The notes: generated by a model from the letters alone, not told the origin. 64,000 nt of DNA from Planctomycetaceae bacterium (GCA_024742875.1 JANSXP010000017.1:1-64000); one strand, 5' to 3'; shown: positions 36,953-46,586, counted from the stretch's first letter. Numbers and translations: made by a program.

Positions 36953-38002
36953 CTATTCGTCTTTGGGAGCGGCCTGCACCTCCACCTGCTTGAGCATTCG
37001 CAGCAGATCGCTGTCGGTGGTCAGAATCATCCGCGTCTCGCTGCCGAGTGCTTTCTCGTAGACTTCCAGCGTTCGCTGGAAGTTGTAGAAGTCTCCGGTC
37101 GCTTTGATGGCCGACGCATAAGATTCGATGATTTCAGCCTCCACTTCCCCGCGAATTCTTTTGCTTTGCTCTTCTCCTTCACCGCGGATTTTCTCGGCTT
37201 CGGCGTTGGCCTCGTTGATGATCTCCTGCTTGCGCTGTTCACCCTCGTTGCGATAGCGGGCGGCAATCGCTTCCATGAAGGCCCGCAGTCGTTCGAAGGC
37301 CGCCCGACGAACGGACTCCACGAAGCCGATGTTGCTGATGCCAACATCCACCAGTTCAATCCCGCGATCTGTGGCGTTGTCTTCTCCGTCTCCGGCTGCA
37401 ATCTGCGTTTCAATCCGTCGCCGGATTTCTTCCATGATCTTCTCGCGGCCGATGCGAATGGTGGCCTGCTCGCCGACCTGTGACAGATCAGCCGATGGCA
37501 GTTCCGCGTTCTCGTCATCCTCCGGCAGGTCCTCCAGACCAAAGGAATAAGTCAGTTCCCGATCCGTGCTGCGCACGACTTCCGAAAGATTGTAACTGGT
37601 GATCACGTCACGGATGCCCGCGCGAACGCGCTGACGAACCTGCTGCTCGGCGTTGTCGACCGTGCGCATGACTTTGACAAACTGCTCCGCATCGTTGATC
37701 CGCCAGATGGCCCAGATGGAGATCTCAATCTTCTTGCCATCCTTAGTGGGCAGGTCCACCAGAATATCGTTGGGACTGTTCTTCCAGAACTGGCGGGTCC
37801 GCGGCAGGCGACGAACTTCCTGCATCAGGGGGATTTTGAAATACAGTCCGGGGTCTTCAACAGACTTCACCACTTTACCGAACTGCAGCACGACGGCCAG
37901 TTCGCGTTCGTTGACGGTGAAGATACAGGAATAACACAGGATGATGGCCACCAGTCCGATGATCAGGAACTTGGCGCCCGTGGTGTTGGGGGAGTTCGAC
38001 AT
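36953..38002 (-). CDS. hflC: HflC, membrane protease modulator (SPFH family)
   Basis: 349 residues. A single N-terminal membrane segment (about 12-28) is followed by the SPFH/Band 7 domain (FTVNERELAVVLQFGKV, DPGLYFKIPL) and a charged coiled-coil region with EANAEAEKIRGEGEEQ typical of HflC. With HflK it forms a large membrane cage around FtsH and modulates its proteolysis. An acidic insert of about 20 residues (EDDENAELPSADL) is unusual. The start ATG overlaps the hflK stop by one base (TAATG), indicating translational coupling. Confidence 0.96.
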   Translation of the reverse strand: MSNSPNTTGAKFLIIGLVAIILCYSCIFTVNERELAVVLQFGKVVKSVEDPGLYFKIPLMQEVRRLPRTRQFWKNSPNDILVDLPTKDGKKIEISIWAIWRINDAEQFVKVMRTVDNAEQQVRQRVRAGIRDVITSYNLSEVVRSTDRELTYSFGLEDLPEDDENAELPSADLSQVGEQATIRIGREKIMEEIRRRIETQIAAGDGEDNATDRGIELVDVGISNIGFVESVRRAAFERLRAFMEAIAARYRNEGEQRKQEIINEANAEAEKIRGEGEEQSKRIRGEVEAEIIESYASAIKATGDFYNFQRTLEVYEKALGSETRMILTTDSDLLRMLKQVEVQAAPKDE

Positions 38003-38982
38003 TAGCGGCCTCCGTTCAGATTGAGCAGTGGCAGCATCTGCTGCAGGTCAGAGTCAATAATTGTTTTGTCCTTCACGTTGGAGAACACACGTTCGAGTGC
38101 TTCCAGATAAAGCCGCTGACGGGTTTCTTCCGGCGCCTTGGCGAACTCGGCGTACTGCGCCATCAGTGCGTCGATTTCTCCTTTGACCTCCGAACGGCGA
38201 CGGGCCGCGTAGCCTTCCGCTTCACGAATCGACTTGTCGCGATCAGATCTGGCCAGTGGCAGTGTGGTGTTGCGTTCTTTGTTGGCCTCGTTCTCGAGCT
38301 TGACGCGCGTCTGCGCGGCTTCGTTGACGGCCGCAAAGGAGTCCTTCACCTGAGCGGGCGGAGTGACTCGCTGCAGCTGCAGGTCCGTAATGCGAATACC
38401 GCATTCGTATTTGTCCAGCATAGCCTGCGTGGCATCACGGGCCGCCTGGCGAATTTCGGTTCGCTTGTCGGTCAGGACTTCGTCAATGGAGTAATCACCG
38501 ACAAGTCGGTTCATGACGGTGCGTCCCACGATGCTGATCACATCCTGCAGGAACTGATCCTGATTACGATTCTCATCGTGGAATGTAAACAGGTATTGCT
38601 TCGGGTCAGACACCATCCACTGAATGGTCCATTCCACAGCGGCCGCGTTGAGATCGCCCGTGAGCATCAGGACGTCGTCATCACTGGGGGTGCCGCTGGG
38701 GCGTCCGCTTTCGGTGCCAAACGGCAGACGGATGGTGCGTTCCCGGGCGTCGGCCTTTAATACCGTGTCCATCAGAGGCACACAAAAGTGCAGCCCCGGT
38801 TCCCACGTCGACTGGTATTTACCAAACCGCATCACGACCGCGAGTTCGTTTGGCTGAACGGTATGCATCGATCGCGACAGCAGCATGGCTCCTGTGACCA
38901 GAATTCCCAGCAGGACGACCAGCCGTGTGGCTTTCGCAACGTCCTGCCTGCGGAATTCGAACTGGATTTCATTGGACGACAT
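38002..38982 (-). CDS. hflK: HflK, membrane protease modulator (SPFH family)
   Basis: 326 residues from the ATG at 38982. A short cytoplasmic start, one membrane segment (about 18-36) and an SPFH domain (TVQPNELAVVMRFGKY, EPGLHFCVPLMDTV) are followed by an Ala/Glu/Arg-rich helical region containing LQRVTPPAQVKDSF, the HflK signature. No Gly/Asn-rich N-terminal extension like that of E. coli HflK is present. It is first in the operon and its stop overlaps hflC. Confidence 0.96.
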   Translation of the reverse strand: MSSNEIQFEFRRQDVAKATRLVVLLGILVTGAMLLSRSMHTVQPNELAVVMRFGKYQSTWEPGLHFCVPLMDTVLKADARERTIRLPFGTESGRPSGTPSDDDVLMLTGDLNAAAVEWTIQWMVSDPKQYLFTFHDENRNQDQFLQDVISIVGRTVMNRLVGDYSIDEVLTDKRTEIRQAARDATQAMLDKYECGIRITDLQLQRVTPPAQVKDSFAAVNEAAQTRVKLENEANKERNTTLPLARSDRDKSIREAEGYAARRRSEVKGEIDALMAQYAEFAKAPEETRQRLYLEALERVFSNVKDKTIIDSDLQQMLPLLNLNGGR

Positions 38983-39420
38983 AGGCACGATTCTCCGGTA
39001 TGGGGCAGCCTTTCGGGTTGGGGGACCATTCCCCAACCGGCTGACCCGGACTGTGTGGCAACGCAACGAGGATTCCAACTGAGCAGATTATGGAAACTGC
39101 AGAATTCCCGACATTTGACGGGCTCCCCTGGCATGCCTGAAAACACTGGGTTTACTGCGAGTTGAGGAGGCTGCTGCAGGAGCGAGGCCGTCTATTCGCT
39201 ACATCCGTCAGAATATTCGCACTGTCACCAGTCTTCCGGCGCGGCTCCACATTCCGTGTCGAGAATAATCGTTCAACTGCCGACCAGATTATCCAGAGTG
39301 CCGTCGTTTGGTCGGCCGCAGGATGCACAGACTTTGCGGAGTTCTCACAGGCGTGAGCGATTCTGCCACAGGGAAGGAGGGGTGATGCAGCCGGAGTGCT
39401 GTTTGTGAAAGGTGAAACTG
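38983..39420. promoter_or_regulatory. Divergent promoter region of hflK and the SthA-like gene
   Basis: 438 bp containing only antisense or short frames without ribosome-binding sites. It should carry both promoters. An AAGGTG site lies just before 39421. No further structure was recognised. Confidence 0.4.
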
Positions 39421-40398
39421 ATGCGATACGATATCGCGGTGATTGGAAATGATCAGGCGGCTTTTGAAACACTGTCGCTGGCCGTCTGCGCGGGCAAACG
39501 CACGCTGGCCGTGCTGCCAGAGATGCGACATTCGTCCTGGATTATCGGCCAGGCGCTGCGTCGTCTGGTGTCAGGACTGCTGGTGGATCGCACAGCGTCG
39601 CGTGACAATCTGTTGCGTTCCCGCGCCACCCCACGGCTGCTGCGAGCGTTGATGTCACGCTCCGTGATCCGCGAACTGTCTGACCTGACCGGCAGTCTGC
39701 AGCGACAGGGAGCGGAAGTCGTGTTTGGTGAGCCGCGGTTTGCATCCGCCAATGAACTGACGGTCTTCAGTTCACAGCGGTCCGAGCCATTGATGGTCAG
39801 CGCCGAGAATGTGGTGGTGGGCACGGGAGTCTGCCGCGGCCCGCTGAATCGTCCGGCGGCCACTCGACCGTTCTATGGCCCCGAACAGTTGTTCGCAGCC
39901 ACCAGCCTGCCAGGGGCGTTGTGCATTGTGGGAGGCGGACATTTTGGCGCAGGTCTGGCAGCACTGGTTAGTCTGTTTGGTGTCGATACACGGCATGTGT
40001 CCCGAGAGGAAAGTGGATCCGCTGTGCTGGAGCTGACCACAGAGGCGGGCGTCATTGTTGGTCGGCATCCTTCAGAGGTGGGACTGTCGCTGGCGGACAA
40101 TGACCTGCCCCGGGCGGCTCGGGATGTGGTGGACTGTCGCCGCTGCACGGGATTCACGCGGCATCTGGGCCTGGAGACGATTTCGGTCGAGCCCGATGAA
40201 AATGGACAGCTGTGGTGTGCCAGCAGCTTTGAGACGTGGTGTGCGGGCGTGTTTGGTGTCGGAGACGTGGTGGGCTTCTCTCCGGAAACGGCCCTGCAGC
40301 CGGCCAGTCAGGCCCAGCGTGTGCTCAACCGAATTCAGGGCGGACTGATGCGGCCTCGGATGCTCGACAGCGGCAGACGAAACGCACGCTATGCGTAA
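39421..40398 (+). CDS. Truncated SthA-like pyridine nucleotide-disulfide oxidoreductase homologue
   Basis: 325 residues; SthA and dihydrolipoamide dehydrogenases are about 460. The start YDIAVIGNDQAAFETLSLAVCAGKRTLAV aligns with the FAD Rossmann motif GxGxxG, but the middle glycines are substituted. The redox CxxxxC is missing. A second Rossmann motif (CIVGGGHFGAGLAALVSLFG) and a final FGVGDVVGF match the NAD-binding and FAD-binding ends. The C-terminal dimerisation domain is absent. It is probably a degenerate flavoprotein homologue with lost or changed activity. It ends by overlapping the convergent pseudouridine synthase gene by 10 bp. Confidence 0.75.
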   Translation: MRYDIAVIGNDQAAFETLSLAVCAGKRTLAVLPEMRHSSWIIGQALRRLVSGLLVDRTASRDNLLRSRATPRLLRALMSRSVIRELSDLTGSLQRQGAEVVFGEPRFASANELTVFSSQRSEPLMVSAENVVVGTGVCRGPLNRPAATRPFYGPEQLFAATSLPGALCIVGGGHFGAGLAALVSLFGVDTRHVSREESGSAVLELTTEAGVIVGRHPSEVGLSLADNDLPRAARDVVDCRRCTGFTRHLGLETISVEPDENGQLWCASSFETWCAGVFGVGDVVGFSPETALQPASQAQRVLNRIQGGLMRPRMLDSGRRNARYA

Positions 40399-41363
40399 TC
40401 TCCGGGGCTGCGGTCTGCTGGCACCGTCGCCCCGGTCAGATCCCAGAAGTCGCACGGTGGCGCAGACTGAAAGTGAAGCGGCGTCTGCAGGATGGGGTGA
40501 GTAAACCCCAGGCAACTCGCGTGCAGCGCATGGCGACGGGATTTGGCCGGCAAGTCGGCACCACCCTGCGGCCTAATGTGTCCATTGGCAAGATAGAACT
40601 CATCGCCCAGCACCGGGTGTCCGACCGCCGCCAGATGCACGCGAATCTGATGGTTGCGACCGGTATGCAGATCGCATTCGACAATGGTGCAGCGGGCGTG
40701 TCGCCGCAGAACACGCACGTCGGTGTGCGCGTCACGTGGCTTCCGGGCGTCATTCGCCGTCGACATCAGCACACTGCGGCCTTCGGGATGCTGACCGATC
40801 GGCAGTGTGATGCTGCGCTTCTCCCAGGGCACACAGCCGGCAACAATGGCCACGTAGGTCTTGGTGGTCCGACCCCGCTGAATGTCCAGGGAAAGCAGAC
40901 GGTGGGACAGGTGTTCTTTCGTGACAGCGATCAGGCCACTCGTCATGCGGTCCAGACGATGGACGATGCCCGGTCTCAGCAGCCCCCTTGCCGTCGTTTG
41001 CTCATCAAGATGTGACTGTACGGCGTTGGCCAGTGTGCCCTGTTGATAATCGCCCACCGGATGGGCCACGAGTCCCGCCGGCTTGTCGATCACCAGGACC
41101 CATGGATCTTCCCAGACCACAGACAACGACTCGGGATCGGGGGCGAGCAGTTTGTCTGGGGGGTCGCACAGCCGGATGCAGACGCTCTGGCCACGGAACA
41201 CCCGCTGCGTGCTGTCAATGGGCAGGTCGTTGATCGTCACCAGTCCGGCTTCCACCATGCGCAGCAGTCGCCAGGTCGTGTAATTGCGCAGGTGACGGCT
41301 CAGGAATGAGTCGATTCGCACCCCGGACAGGTAGGGCTCGACGATGAAATTCAGATGTGGCAA
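40389..41363 (-). CDS. RluD-like 23S rRNA/tRNA pseudouridine synthase
   Basis: 324 residues. An S4-like RNA-binding domain is at the N-terminus (RIDSFLSRHL, LVTINDL). The RluA/RluD catalytic domain follows, with HRLDRMTSGLI containing the catalytic Asp, CDLHTGRNHQIRVHL and GDEFY. These enzymes isomerise uridine in rRNA or tRNA. The start is unusual: TTG at 41363, preceded at 5 bp by GAGGAG; no ATG is available. It overlaps the convergent gene by 10 bp. Confidence 0.92.
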   Translation of the reverse strand: MPHLNFIVEPYLSGVRIDSFLSRHLRNYTTWRLLRMVEAGLVTINDLPIDSTQRVFRGQSVCIRLCDPPDKLLAPDPESLSVVWEDPWVLVIDKPAGLVAHPVGDYQQGTLANAVQSHLDEQTTARGLLRPGIVHRLDRMTSGLIAVTKEHLSHRLLSLDIQRGRTTKTYVAIVAGCVPWEKRSITLPIGQHPEGRSVLMSTANDARKPRDAHTDVRVLRRHARCTIVECDLHTGRNHQIRVHLAAVGHPVLGDEFYLANGHIRPQGGADLPAKSRRHALHASCLGFTHPILQTPLHFQSAPPCDFWDLTGATVPADRSPGDYA

Positions 41364-41699
41364 CAAGACTCCTCAACTGTCACGTTTCGGCGACGCAGTT
41401 GTACGGCCGGTCGCCGGGGAGAGGCAACATCATCATCGCCGCAGATCGGGAAAAATCCTGGCCGGAAGGCTGTCACCTGTCCGTGCCAGGCGATCTGTTC
41501 GCCGGTCCACTCTCCGTGGCGACCGCGTTTTGCCTAATATTTGCCGATCTGCAGCGAATCACCCGTACACCCATACACTGAATCACGGTCGGAGCTGCGG
41601 ATGCAAGCGCACGAAATTCCCGCATCAACTTTGCAATGTTTCGCCAGCAGCCCGCTCTCGGTAGGATACGGCGAAGTGACGTGTGAGGAAGGGGACACT
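41364..41699. promoter_or_regulatory. Divergent promoter region
   Basis: 336 bp between the pseudouridine synthase and the zinc-ribbon kinase genes. It has ribosome-binding sites at both ends (GAGGAG leftward and GAGGAAGGGG rightward); no promoter pair is clear. Confidence 0.4.
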
Positions 41700-43088
41700 G
41701 TGCGAAATCTCTATTGTCCAGGCTGCAACGAAGTGTTTCCCGCTGTGGAAGCTCGCTGCCCGAGGTGCGGCATGCTGCCTGTCCCGTCCGAAGACGGCAC
41801 ACTGGACACCGTGCTCATTCCCCGTGATGCCCAGGTTCAGTCCAGCACAGAGGTGGAACTGGATGAAGTGCTGCTCGATGGTCAGCAGGTGGACATCTAC
41901 GAGTGCGATCAAATTCTGGGTCGCGGCGGCATGGGGGTGGTCTACCTGGCCCGCAATCGCATGCTGCATCGTCAGTGCGCTCTGAAGGTGCTTTCTCCGC
42001 GCCGCGTTTCCCGCAGCATTGATTACATTCAAAGGTTCGAAAACGAGGGACGAGCGGCCGCCGCTTTGGTGCATCCCAACATTGTCACGACACACGCCAT
42101 CGGCAAAGCAGGCAGGCATCACTATCTGGAAATGGAGTATGTCTCCGGACAGAGTCTGCAGAGTGAGATTGATCGCGACGGCGCAATCGGCCCTTTGCGG
42201 GCAACACAGATGGCGGTGGGCATTGCCGAAGGCCTGTCTGTCGCGCATCGACTGGGTATCGTGCATCGTGACCTGAAGCCGGACAACGTGCTGGTGACCC
42301 CGGCCGGCTATCCCAAGATCGCCGATTTCGGACTGGCGAAAACAGTGCACTCTCAGGCCCACGCTCGTCTGGCGGGAACGCCCCATTTTATGGCGCCGGA
42401 ACTGCTCGAAGGCGAAGAAGCCACACCCGGCTCTGATGTCTACGCGCTGGGCGTGTGTTACTACCTCATGCTGACCGGTGAGTATCCCTTCGAGGGCGAT
42501 TCGATGAACTCGCTGATGGCATCGATTCTCACCGGCGAATACACGAGCGTTCGTCGACAGAATCCGGATGTACCGCTGGAAATCGCGGAGTGCGTCAGCC
42601 TGATGCTGGCCCGCACACCGGAAATGCGACCACGGGACGGCTCAGCGGCCTCCCAACTGCTGCAGGCGGTGCTGGGTTCGACGCGGGATCTGGATACTCT
42701 GGTTTACGAAGCCTTCCACGGTATTCCGGATATCGAATGGTCGTCGCGCGACAGGACGATTCAGGTGGACATCAAACGCATCAATGGACGCCACCAGAAA
42801 GTCTATATAGAAAACAGTGAGCACCGGGCGGGAGACCGTCTTTTGAACATCTACAGCATCTGCTGTGATTCTCAGCCGGGATTCTATGAAGAAGCACTTC
42901 GGCTGAACGCAGTGGTCCCGCACGGCGGACTGTCAATCAAGGACATTGACGGCAAACCGTGCTTTGTCATGGTCGACACCTTTCCGCGGGCGACCGTCAG
43001 TGCCGAGGAGATTCGTCGCAGTGTGATTGAAGTCGGCGCCCGAGCTGACGACATTGAACTGCTGCTCACCGGCAAAGATCTGAACTAA
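41700..43088 (+). CDS. Ser/Thr protein kinase with zinc ribbon and C-terminal alpha/beta domain
   Basis: 462 residues from GTG, preceded by GAGGAAGGGG. An N-terminal zinc ribbon (CPGC and CPRC, residues about 5-26) is followed by a linker and a canonical kinase domain (about 66-330: GRGGMGVV, ALKVL, HRDLKPDN, DFGLAK, TPHFMAPE). Residues about 350-462 form an uncharacterised alpha/beta domain ending in GKPCFVMVDTFPRATVSAEE, with a pattern reminiscent of secretion-chaperone or YbjN folds. There is no membrane segment. The ribbon suggests metal- or nucleic-acid-linked regulation (inference). Confidence 0.9.
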   Translation: MRNLYCPGCNEVFPAVEARCPRCGMLPVPSEDGTLDTVLIPRDAQVQSSTEVELDEVLLDGQQVDIYECDQILGRGGMGVVYLARNRMLHRQCALKVLSPRRVSRSIDYIQRFENEGRAAAALVHPNIVTTHAIGKAGRHHYLEMEYVSGQSLQSEIDRDGAIGPLRATQMAVGIAEGLSVAHRLGIVHRDLKPDNVLVTPAGYPKIADFGLAKTVHSQAHARLAGTPHFMAPELLEGEEATPGSDVYALGVCYYLMLTGEYPFEGDSMNSLMASILTGEYTSVRRQNPDVPLEIAECVSLMLARTPEMRPRDGSAASQLLQAVLGSTRDLDTLVYEAFHGIPDIEWSSRDRTIQVDIKRINGRHQKVYIENSEHRAGDRLLNIYSICCDSQPGFYEEALRLNAVVPHGGLSIKDIDGKPCFVMVDTFPRATVSAEEIRRSVIEVGARADDIELLLTGKDLN

Positions 43089-43147
43089 CGCGAAGGCGTC
43101 TCAGAGGTTTCGGGTCCATCAGCCCAATTGGTTGCTGTCACCGCGCG

Positions 43148-43582
43148 TCAGTCAACAGCCGCTAACCCTCGTCTTCGCCGGATTACTGAGTAGATGATGG
43201 CATTCAGGGCTGCGGCACAAAATGCTGGTATCCACGGCCGAAGCCAGATGCTGCGTTCGAAGCTCGAATACCGGAGTCCGCCTCCCCAAAAACGGACGAC
43301 CTGTGGCTGAGTCACGATCAGATCCCGATTCCGGAAGGATCTTCTCATTTCGTCATGGAGCCATTGAGACCACGGGGTAGATTCGATTCCAACGGGCTGC
43401 GAGATATCGATTTGCGTGGCGGACACAGCATGTGGGGAAATCGACAGACTGAGGAAGGGAACGCGAACTGCGACGACGTGTTGTCGCGAAATGCCCCACG
43501 CGGTGATCGACAGAAGAAACAGAACGCTGGCAGCGATCCGAATTGCCAAACCCATCAGTCTGCGCACTGGTGACCCCTTCAT
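43148..43582 (-). CDS. Hypothetical two-pass membrane protein
   Basis: 144 residues from the ATG at 43582. One hydrophobic segment (about 8-28) and a second near the C-terminus (about 110-130, WIPAFCAAALNAIIYSVI) flank a soluble loop with SISPHAVSATQIDISQP. The C-terminus is basic (RRRRG), placing it in the cytoplasm. No family was recognised. The longer frame to 43774 has a low-complexity Arg-rich start and was not used. Confidence 0.55.
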   Translation of the reverse strand: MKGSPVRRLMGLAIRIAASVLFLLSITAWGISRQHVVAVRVPFLSLSISPHAVSATQIDISQPVGIESTPWSQWLHDEMRRSFRNRDLIVTQPQVVRFWGGGLRYSSFERSIWLRPWIPAFCAAALNAIIYSVIRRRRGLAAVD

Positions 43583-43930
43583 TACCGTCGGCTGTGTTCT
43601 GATTCTACGAATCCTGTTCGCCGGCCGATACCGATCTGTGATTCGTGATCGACGCATGCGACTGCATGCCTTCGACCTGCAATGGCGAAGACGCCCCGTT
43701 TCTGCAAGCCGGAGTCTCGGACGTCTCCAGACGCAGTAACCAAAGGCAGTCGCTGGCAGTCGCTGGTTCCACACTGTCCGCCCCTCAGAGCCTCCGGCAA
43801 TTTCTCAAAGCCAGAGAATGGCGCTCACGGATTCATCTTCCGTTAAGGTTCGTCGGTCTATCGTGCGGTCCTGTGCGGCAGCCAGAAACTGCCGAGAGCG
43901 AATTCAGCGACACTTTGCAGGAGAACGCAG
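43583..43930. promoter_or_regulatory. Divergent promoter region
   Basis: 348 bp between a leftward membrane-protein gene and the rightward YHYH gene. An AGGAGA site is before 43931. No gene or clear promoter is seen. Confidence 0.4.
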
Positions 43931-45034
43931 ATGAGACGTCGGCTTTGGGCGATGGGGGTATTGACTTTTCTTCCGGCCGCTGCGACAGCCCATGACTGGC
44001 ATCACCACGAGGACACCGTTCGCGTACGCGTCTTTGAACAGCCCGATCTTCACGCACCCGGAGATCCTCTGCCGCCCAACCCATGGTTTCAGACGGCCGT
44101 GCGACTGAACGGCGGCGTGGTGAAGCCGGAAATTGCAAAGCACTTCGAGCATTTTGCAAATGTCAAAGTCCGCTGGGACACCAGCACGCTGTTTGTGGAA
44201 TCCAATGGGCTGCCCGATCACGGCATGATGGTCGGTATTCGCAACTGGCAGCAGCAAGTGCCGTTACCGCAGCCATTCACGGGCACCAACTCGTGGAAGA
44301 TTCCCCTTCAGCCGCGTCTGGCCCGGCAGCCGATCAACGCGAAAGAAACGCCGTTTCGTGGCGCCATTGCCGTGGCGGTCAACGGCGTGCCGATCTTCAG
44401 CGCATTGAACAATCGCGGAGAAGACGCCTATCTGGCCGGAGAACTGGACAAATGGGGAGGCCACTGCGGCCGCGGTGATGACTACCATTATCACATCGCA
44501 CCGCTGCATCTGGAGAAGATTGTGGGCAAAGGCAATCCGATCGCATTTGCTCTGGACGGATATCCCATCTACGGCCCGACGGAAGCGGATGGCTCACCCG
44601 TGGGAAAGCTGGACGAACTGAATGGTCAGTTTGATGCGGATGGCAGGTATCACTACCACGCGACAAAGACGTATCCGTACATCAACGGAGGAGTGCGTGG
44701 CGTGGTCGACTATCGCAATGGAGAAATCGCTTCGCAGCCTCGTGACTCCCCCGTGCGACCAGGGCAGCCGCCTTTGCGGGGAGCCGTGATCACTGATTTC
44801 AAAACGACGGGTGGTCAGTCGGTGTTGACGTATCGGTTGCGGGGTCAGACGGGAACCATCTCTTACTCCCCGGCCGGCGGTGACGCTTTCCGCTTCACGT
44901 ATCGCGAACCTGGCGGACGCACCTGGAACGAAACCTACCAGCGTCGTTCCGCAGGGGGGGCACCACGCAATGGCGGCCCGGATGGCGGCCCCGGTCAACG
45001 TCGTGGCGGGAACCGCCCTCCTCGTCGCCCGTAA
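43931..45034 (+). CDS. YHYH-domain secreted protein
   Basis: 367 residues. A signal peptide ends near AATAHD, and a His-rich start (HDWHHHED) may bind metal. The YHYH domain contains the DYHYHIAPLH and RYHYHATKTYPY motifs with GGHCGRGDD between strands. The last 45 residues are Gly/Pro/Arg-rich, which is low complexity and possibly surface-exposed. YHYH proteins are secreted and of unknown function in many bacteria and algae. AGGAGA gives a clear ribosome-binding site. The membrane protein gene starts 22 bp downstream, likely one operon. Confidence 0.9.
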   Translation: MRRRLWAMGVLTFLPAAATAHDWHHHEDTVRVRVFEQPDLHAPGDPLPPNPWFQTAVRLNGGVVKPEIAKHFEHFANVKVRWDTSTLFVESNGLPDHGMMVGIRNWQQQVPLPQPFTGTNSWKIPLQPRLARQPINAKETPFRGAIAVAVNGVPIFSALNNRGEDAYLAGELDKWGGHCGRGDDYHYHIAPLHLEKIVGKGNPIAFALDGYPIYGPTEADGSPVGKLDELNGQFDADGRYHYHATKTYPYINGGVRGVVDYRNGEIASQPRDSPVRPGQPPLRGAVITDFKTTGGQSVLTYRLRGQTGTISYSPAGGDAFRFTYREPGGRTWNETYQRRSAGGAPRNGGPDGGPGQRRGGNRPPRRP

Positions 45035-45056
45035 AGGATGTTGCAGGACGCATACG

Positions 45057-46586
45057 ATGAAGACTGTTTTGGAATCGTCCACAGATGAACGGGTCTCCGT
45101 GGGAACCTGGTGCCGGACAGCCGTGGTGCTGTATCTGGGCACGTGTGCCGTACGATTGATCCTGAATCTGCGGCATGCCATGCCGCCGGGCATGGACGCG
45201 GGCTACTATCCCCTGCAAACGCGATCTTTGCTGGAGCACGGCACGCTGACCGGCAGCACTCCGCCGTTGATTTTCTGGCTGGATGCCGTACTGACGCGTG
45301 TGATTCTGGCCCTGTCAGATCAATCGTTGAATGAGGCTGCCATTCTGGCAACGCGAATCATCGACGGGGTGGCTCATCCGGCTGTCGCCATTCCTGTGAT
45401 GCTGCTGGGATATCGCTGGTCCGGCGGCCGACGATCGGGGCTCGTTGCGGCGGCGGCCTGTGCGATCATCGCCCTGCTCTCCCCGCCCGTGATGCGTATG
45501 GCGTCGGACTTTCAGAAGAATTCGCTGGGGCTGGTGTGGTTTGCGTTCGCTCTCTGGGCAGTGGGCGCCGCTTTGCAGAGCCGCCGCGCGGCATGGTGGT
45601 GGGCGGTTGTCGGCTTCGTGGCTCTCGCCGCCCTGTCCCATATCGGCGCTTTCGGGGCGACTTGCGTGGCCGTGCTGTCTTCGGTCACAGGGTTCTGGCT
45701 GCTTCATCGACGGAAGAAGGCGACGAGTGATCGACCGACGCGGCTGTGGCTGTGGATTGGTTTGGCCACGCTGGGCAGCGGGGCAGCAATGCTGCTGCTG
45801 GCACCCGCGTGGGCCGCACATCTTATGGCGATGCCCCGTCGCATCGTGGGGATGCTGGACTTTCGTCCTCACCCTGGAACTTTGTTGCTGGCCCTGTCGG
45901 CCGGTGCAGTGATGTCTGTGCCCGCGCGACGAATTTACTCAGGCCGTCAGCAACTGCCCGCGGCAGATGCCGCGGTTGCGATTGGCTGCCTGGGAAGTTT
46001 GTCCGTGCTGCTGCTGCCGATTCTGAATGCGACCTGGTCGATGAGGTTTCAGTTGATGACCCCTCTCCCTGCTGCCGTACTGTTGCTGTACAGCGTGACG
46101 CAACTGGTGCCTGAAAAGCGACACGCCAACGTCTCCAGGTGGCTGGTCAGAGCGGCCGCTGTGGTCGGAATCTGTGGCCCGTTTTTCATGCAGGGGCCCG
46201 TTCTGTCGGCCGCTGCCATGGATGAACTGGAAACGTTTGGCAATCAATTGCCAGGCTCAGAGAACACGCTGGTGGTCGCGCCTCATGGCGTGGAATTCTG
46301 GGTGGGACTGATGACGTCCGCACAGGTCACCTCAGGAGAAGTCCCATCGCACCGTGGTGAATTTGAACACCTGCTGATTGTTCAGCCACGGCTCGGTCCT
46401 GTCGGACACGGTCCGGCGGGACGGCAACCGCAAAGTCACGGCCGACCTGGCGGTCCTCCGCGGCACGGGAGTCCACGGGGAGCGGAGCATGACCGACCAG
46501 CCGGGCCAGGCGATCAGATGATCGTTCCGGCTGACGCGTCTTTGTTTTACCACTCGGAGAACTTCGATGTGTACGAAGTCCTTTAG
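45057..46586 (+). CDS. Membrane glycosyltransferase-like protein (GT39/PMT-type) with local frameshift signature
   Basis: 509 residues in the annotated frame. The first loop has GMDAGYYPLQTRSLLEHGTL and TPPLIFW, resembling the acidic-residue loop of PMT/ArnT glycosyltransferases. About ten hydrophobic segments follow, to roughly residue 390. From about 46378 to 46518 the annotated frame reads Gly/Pro/Arg/His-rich nonsense-like sequence, whereas the +1 frame is open and 42 of 45 codons end in G or C. This suggests paired compensating shifts. The product may transfer sugars from a polyprenyl donor to a surface acceptor (inference). The final residues (PADASLFYHSENFDVYEV) return to coherent sequence. 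Confidence 0.72.
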   Translation: MKTVLESSTDERVSVGTWCRTAVVLYLGTCAVRLILNLRHAMPPGMDAGYYPLQTRSLLEHGTLTGSTPPLIFWLDAVLTRVILALSDQSLNEAAILATRIIDGVAHPAVAIPVMLLGYRWSGGRRSGLVAAAACAIIALLSPPVMRMASDFQKNSLGLVWFAFALWAVGAALQSRRAAWWWAVVGFVALAALSHIGAFGATCVAVLSSVTGFWLLHRRKKATSDRPTRLWLWIGLATLGSGAAMLLLAPAWAAHLMAMPRRIVGMLDFRPHPGTLLLALSAGAVMSVPARRIYSGRQQLPAADAAVAIGCLGSLSVLLLPILNATWSMRFQLMTPLPAAVLLLYSVTQLVPEKRHANVSRWLVRAAAVVGICGPFFMQGPVLSAAAMDELETFGNQLPGSENTLVVAPHGVEFWVGLMTSAQVTSGEVPSHRGEFEHLLIVQPRLGPVGHGPAGRQPQSHGRPGGPPRHGSPRGAEHDRPAGPGDQMIVPADASLFYHSENFDVYEVL

